DNA from: Bacteroidales bacterium
GTDB taxonomy: Bacteria; Bacteroidota; Bacteroidia; Bacteroidales; Bacteroidaceae
Direction: 5' to 3'
NCBI GenBank assembly: GCA_004555245.1
Contig: SFIS01000002.1
Coordinates: 16,899 to 80,898 of the forward strand
DNA length: 64,000 nucleotides
Shown here: positions 61,301-64,000 of the stretch, piece by piece
How positions within the stretch are numbered: position 1 is the first letter of the stretch
How the letters are laid out: the number at the start of each line of letters is the position of its first letter
Position numbers and translations under genes: made by a program
Notes under the pieces: generated by a model
Database searches by the model: none
The model's input: the letters and a program-made list of their open reading frames with translations, nothing else
What the model was told of the DNA's origin: nothing

Positions 61301-61624
61301 GGCATGGCGATACGCTACTCCGCCATCCTCGGTGCGGCCGCCCGTCTCCGTCCTATCCTCATGACCTCGTTGGCAATGATCATCGGTCTGTTACCACTGA
61401 TGTTTGCCTCAGGAGTAGGCAAGAACGGTAACCAGACGCTTGGTGCCGCTGCCGTAGGCGGTATGCTTATCGGCACCCTCTGTCAGATTTTCGTCGTGCC
61501 GACACTCTTCGCCATCTTCCAGTGGCTGCAGGAGAAAGTGAAGCCGATAGAGTTCGAAGACGACAACGCACACATCGACACCGAGCTCCTGCAATACACC
61601 CATCCGTTCGGAAAGAAGCAATAA
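58379..61624 (+). CDS. RND efflux pump inner-membrane transporter (AcrB/HAE1 type)
   Basis: A 1081-residue proton-driven RND exporter with twelve helices and two large periplasmic loops. N-terminus: FIKRPVLSTVISIFFVLLGI followed by PDVAPPTISV. In helix 4 AIVVDDAIVVVEAV holds the paired aspartates of proton relay, and the conserved lysine of helix 10 is in GLLAKNAILIVQFA. The loop sequences GTSQERTK and PMVSGFGATNGITFS are typical HAE1 features. It works with the adaptor upstream and the channel 22 bases downstream. Substrates (drugs, bile acids or others) cannot be told from sequence. Confidence 0.95.
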   Translation: MTFTNFIKRPVLSTVISIFFVLLGIIGIISLPIEQYPDVAPPTISVQTTYTGADAQTVLNSVVTPLEESINGVENMTYMTSQATNDGMCQITVYFEQGSNADMAAVNVQNRVSQAQALLPAEVTKVGVTVEKRQTSNVIMYTVTSEDGRYDDEFLTNYNNINIVPALKRISGVGGVQSPGMKTYSMRIWLQPEKMKQYNLIPSDISSALAEQNIEAAPGKFGEQSDMAYEYTMRYKGRLKTAEEYEDIIIRSDQNGQTLRLKDVAKVELGGLMYSVSMKDNGQPSVMGMVQQIAGSNATQIAEDVKAELEKQAQSFPPGMTYKLNYDVTEFLFASIEEVLFTLFITLLLVFVVVYVFLQDFRSTLIPMIAVPVALLGTFLFLWIFGFSINLLVLSALLLAIAIVVDDAIVVVEAVHAKLDQGYKSALTASIDAMNEISGAIISITLVMSAVFVPVSFMGGTSGVFYREFGVTMAISILISAVNALTLSPALCAIFLKPHDGGHEKKMSFIDRFHAGFNYQYEKIQAKYKKGVERVINHKIVAAVAVIAGFLTMGILMSTTKTGLVPDEDTGVIFCTVSMAPGTSQERTKVVIDQIDKMLANNPAILTREQLLGYNFIAGQGSDQATYIIKLKPFEERPGGFFYNLSGLWQGDGIMRFFVNPMSYTSVLGMIYKQTAEIKDAQILAFAPPMVSGFGATNGITFSMQDKTGGDLGKFFEITKKYLAELNKRPEISNAMTSYNPNYPQYMVDVDVAKCKQSGITPQTVLYTLQGYYGGLYASNFNSYGKLFRVMIQGTVDSRKNPATLNSIYVRTPKGMAPVSEFCNLRRVYGPSNINRFNLFTCINVNASAAAGYSSGQALKAVEEVAKEVLPDGYGLDYSGMTRSEQESSDSTAIIFALCFVFVYLILSAQYESYILPLAVMLSIPFGLAGAFVFTNLFGHSNDIYMQIALIMLIGLLAKNAILIVQFALERRKTGMAIRYSAILGAAARLRPILMTSLAMIIGLLPLMFASGVGKNGNQTLGAAAVGGMLIGTLCQIFVVPTLFAIFQWLQEKVKPIEFEDDNAHIDTELLQYTHPFGKKQ

Positions 61625-61646
61625 GCCAATCTCATTTTTTATTCCT

Positions 61647-63032
61647 ATGAAAAAGATAACATTGTTCACCATACTGTCTGCAGCTGTTCTCGCCAACAGC
61701 TGCGGGCTATACAACAAGTACGAGCGTCCCGACGTCAACGCCGGAGGCATCGTACGCGACGCCGTATCGCCCACCGACACCCTTGCCGTGACTGACACCG
61801 CAAGTTTCGGCAACATGCCGTGGCGCGACGTCTTCACCGACCCCCAGCTCCAGGCACTCATCTCACAGGGTCTCGAACGCAACACTGACCTCCTCAACGC
61901 CGCCCTCAACGTGAAGATGATAGAGGCGCAGCTGACAGCGTCGAAACTCGCGTTCCTGCCCTCCATAGCCTTCGCCCCGTCGGGCACGCTGTCGTCCTGG
62001 GACGGTTCGAAGACCTCCAAGACCTACCAGCTGCCCGTCTCCGCAAGCTGGAGCGTCGATCTCTTCGGCAACCTCCTCTCGCAGAAACGCAGCGCACAGA
62101 TGCAGCTCCTCGCGGCCAAGGACTACCAGACCGCCGTCAAGACAAACGTCATCGCCGGCATCGCCAACCTCTACTACACCCTCCTCATGCTCGACAAGCA
62201 GATGGAGATAGTAGATTCGATGACCGTCCTGACAAAAGAGACATGGGACATGATGGCACTGCAGATGCGGTACGGCAGGGCCCGCTCTACCAGCGTGCAG
62301 AGCGCAGAGGCAAGCTACTATTCTGTCCTTGCACAGGCAAGCACGCTGCGCCAGCAGATTCGCGAGACGGAGAACTCCCTCTCGCTCCTCGTCTGCCAGC
62401 CCGGCCAGGCCATCCCCCGCGGCGAGCTCTACTCGCAGTCTCTGCCCGAGACACTCTCTGTCGGCGTTCCGGTCAAGATGCTCGCCAACCGCGCCGACGT
62501 CCACGCGGCGGAGATGCAGCTCGCAGCCTGCTTCCACGACGTGCAGACGGCACGCAGCCGCTTCTATCCCGCACTCAACCTCTCCGCCAACGGCATCTTC
62601 ACTAACAGCAGCGGCATGGGCATCACCAACCCCGGCGCCTGGCTCCTCTCCGCCGTCGGCAGCCTCACACAGCCCATCTTCCAGAACGGAAGGTTGGTGG
62701 CAGGGCTGAAGGTGGCAAAGGCACAGCAGGAGCAGGCCTACAACAACTGGCAGAACATGATCTTCAAGGCGGGCAACGAAGTCAGCAACGCCCTCGTCAG
62801 CTACAACACCTACAACGAGCGCAGCATTCTCGAGGCGAAGCAGACAGCCCTCTACCGCCAGAACGTAGAAGACACGCGCGAGCTCTTCAAGAACAGCGGC
62901 AGCACATATCTCGAAGTCATCAGCGCACAGGCCAACCTCCTCAACGCCGAGCTCTCGCGCGTCGCAGACCATTTCTACAAGATGCAGGCTGTCGTGAGCC
63001 TCTACACCGCACTCGGCGGCGGACGCAACTGA
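61647..63032 (+). CDS. RND pump outer-membrane channel lipoprotein (OprM/NodT type)
   Basis: A 461-residue outer-membrane efflux protein with lipobox NSCG (Cys19), followed by YNKYERPDV, the usual start of OprM/CusC-type channels. Two repeated efflux domains are visible: the first around TDLLNAALNVKMIEAQLTAS, the second from LANRADVHAAEMQLAACFHD with NLSANG and LTQPIFQNGRL. It completes the tripartite pump, lying 22 bases after the transporter and 52 bases before the LpxA-like gene. Length is normal. Confidence 0.94.
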   Translation: MKKITLFTILSAAVLANSCGLYNKYERPDVNAGGIVRDAVSPTDTLAVTDTASFGNMPWRDVFTDPQLQALISQGLERNTDLLNAALNVKMIEAQLTASKLAFLPSIAFAPSGTLSSWDGSKTSKTYQLPVSASWSVDLFGNLLSQKRSAQMQLLAAKDYQTAVKTNVIAGIANLYYTLLMLDKQMEIVDSMTVLTKETWDMMALQMRYGRARSTSVQSAEASYYSVLAQASTLRQQIRETENSLSLLVCQPGQAIPRGELYSQSLPETLSVGVPVKMLANRADVHAAEMQLAACFHDVQTARSRFYPALNLSANGIFTNSSGMGITNPGAWLLSAVGSLTQPIFQNGRLVAGLKVAKAQQEQAYNNWQNMIFKAGNEVSNALVSYNTYNERSILEAKQTALYRQNVEDTRELFKNSGSTYLEVISAQANLLNAELSRVADHFYKMQAVVSLYTALGGGRN

Positions 63033-63084
63033 CACGGCATCCCATAGCACACAATCCCTCATCAAACACACATTCCCCAACACC

Positions 63085-63864
63085 ATGAGCAATATCAGCG
63101 ACAAAGCATATATCGACCCGCGGGCGAAGATAGGCAGCAACGTCACCATATATCCCTTCGCCTACATCGAAGGCGACGTGGAGATAGGCGACGGCTGCAT
63201 CATCTATCCCAACGTGAACATCATGAACGGCACACGCCTCGGCTCCAACAACAAGGTGTTCCAGAACACCGTCCTCGGCGCCGTGCCGCAAGACTTCAAC
63301 TACCGCGGCGACGAGACACGCCTCGTCATCGGCGACGGCAACATCATCCGCGAGAATGTCGTCATCAACCGCGCCACCTACAGCGACGGCGCCACCGTCA
63401 TCGGCAACAAGAACTTCCTCATGGAAGGCGTACACATCTCGCACGACACGAAAGTGGGCACGATGAATGTCTTCGGCTACGGCACGAAGATAGCGGGCGA
63501 CTGCGTCATCGGCGACCGTGTCATCTTCTCATCCGGCATCATCGCCAACCCGAAGACGCGCGTCGGCGACGCCGCGATGATACAGGCGGGCACACGCTTC
63601 AGCAAAGACATCCCCCCGTTCATCGTAGCCACCGACAACCCCGTGCGCTACGGCGGCGTCAACGCCACCATACTGCGCAACTACGGCGTGGATGAGAAGA
63701 CCGTCGCACACATCGCCAACGCCTACCGCCTCATCTTCCACGGACAGACAAGCGTCTTCGACGCCGTCAACCAGGTTGTAGAGCAGGTGCCCGACGGAAA
63801 GGAGATACAGAACCTCGTCGCCTTCATACGCGAGACAAAGCTCGGCATCATAGGCAAGATGTGA
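63085..63864 (+). CDS. LpxA-family acyltransferase (probable paralogue of the UDP-GlcNAc acyltransferase)
   Basis: A 259-residue left-handed beta-helix protein resembling acyl-ACP--UDP-GlcNAc O-acyltransferase, the first step of lipid A synthesis. Hexapeptide turns run from IDPRAKIGSNV to about residue 170, followed by the helical C-terminus (RNYGVDEKTVAHIANAYRLI). LMEGVHISHDTKVG keeps the catalytic pair (His117, His120, equal to His122 and His125 of E. coli). The later substrate-binding histidines of E. coli (144, 160) are not seen at the matching places (AGDCVIGDR, IQAGTRFSKD). It lies in the RND pump operon rather than with lpx genes, so it may be a second, specialised copy acting on another nucleotide sugar or acyl chain. 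The actual substrate is open. Confidence 0.8.
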   Translation: MSNISDKAYIDPRAKIGSNVTIYPFAYIEGDVEIGDGCIIYPNVNIMNGTRLGSNNKVFQNTVLGAVPQDFNYRGDETRLVIGDGNIIRENVVINRATYSDGATVIGNKNFLMEGVHISHDTKVGTMNVFGYGTKIAGDCVIGDRVIFSSGIIANPKTRVGDAAMIQAGTRFSKDIPPFIVATDNPVRYGGVNATILRNYGVDEKTVAHIANAYRLIFHGQTSVFDAVNQVVEQVPDGKEIQNLVAFIRETKLGIIGKM

Positions 63865-63902
63865 CACACCGCCGCAGACAACTCTCGTGCGAGCGCACCC
63901 GA

Positions 63903-64000
63903 ATCGAGTAGGAGGTAAACACTAATCATAGGTGTTTATCCCCTACTTTCGTGTTTACCGACCTCTCACACCACCGTACGTGCCGTTCGGCATACGGCGG
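63903..64000 (-). mobile_element. 3' end of a group II intron (domains V and VI), cut by the window edge
   Basis: On the minus strand bases 64000 to 63971 form the conserved domain V: the CCGCCGTATG and CGTACGGTGG strands pair around TGCC-GAAC-GGCA. Domain VI follows as the stem GGTAAACAC / GTGTTTACC (63951-63959 and 63914-63922), and the sequence ends CCTACTCGAT, an intron-type terminal AT, at 63903. Flanking exon DNA resumes 38 bases past the lpxA-like stop. The catalytic core and any reverse-transcriptase ORF lie beyond the window. Confidence 0.75.

Noticed and set aside
61863..63149. 428-codon open frame on the minus strand opposite the outer-membrane channel gene
   Set aside because: Antisense shadow of a well-supported coding sequence; a Val/Leu/Cys/His-rich translation without motifs.
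1..64000. tRNA and rRNA genes
   Set aside because: I looked through the intergenic stretches for cloverleaf patterns with GTTCRANYC and found none that I could support; a tRNA search program would be decisive.

Overview
The window is chromosomal DNA from a Bacteroidales bacterium, most likely of the Prevotella group. The evidence is a complete Por/Gld type IX secretion core (porP-gldK-gldL-gldM-gldN), a SusC/SusD pair, DUF4252, DUF2807 and GldK-type lipoproteins, a 2-oxoglutarate:ferredoxin oxidoreductase, and many promoters of the Bacteroidota form (TTTG about 20 nt before TAnnTTTG). Start codons usually lack a Shine-Dalgarno sequence. The genus is inference.

Layout. 1-2.1 kb: korA (5' end missing) and korB. 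2.2-2.7 kb: a small minus-strand unit with a good promoter. 2.9-5.9 kb: gltX and waaA (Kdo transferase) on the minus strand. 6.1-10 kb: a PgpH-type 7TM-HD phosphodiesterase and a FadL-like porin. 10.2-11.3 kb: a RhuM-Fic/Doc protein. 11.5-13.6 kb: an ECF sigma/anti-sigma pair flanked by two DUF4252 genes. 13.6-16.6 kb: a more AT-rich patch with a GlsB-type membrane protein, a small-ORF unit and an Rpn nuclease. 16.7-20.1 kb: a large GH13 amylase with a type IX secretion tail. 20.3-23.8 kb: rmuC, an ECF sigma factor and a membrane-anchored barrel protein. 24-28 kb: pckA, upp and a MATE exporter. 28.8-32.6 kb: a Spy-like protein, then an ABC/DUF2807/permease/GntR operon with a probable operator at its promoter. 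32.8-39.6 kb: the secretion operon. 39.8-46.1 kb: an esterase, then an operon of tricorn-like protease, lipoprotein and P-loop/CYTH protein. 46.1-47.6 kb: a repeat-filled gene desert. 47.6-56.6 kb: SusC/SusD, a candidate small RNA and a sensor-AraC regulator without kinase or receiver. 57-63.9 kb: a tripartite RND pump followed by an LpxA paralogue. 63.9-64 kb: the 3' end of a group II intron running off the edge.

How the parts fit. The amylase carries the tail that a GldKLMN/PorP machine recognises, so cargo and secretion core lie about 12 kb apart. The SusC/SusD pair with its one-protein regulator is a nutrient-uptake locus without an enzyme of its own. WaaA, the LpxA paralogue and the RND pump all concern the outer membrane. 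The least explained elements are the small-RNA candidate at 53.2 kb, the two minus-strand small units at 2.2-2.7 and 14.4-14.7 kb, the dispersed repeats shared by the 28 kb and 47 kb deserts, and the operator-like palindrome at 32.57 kb.
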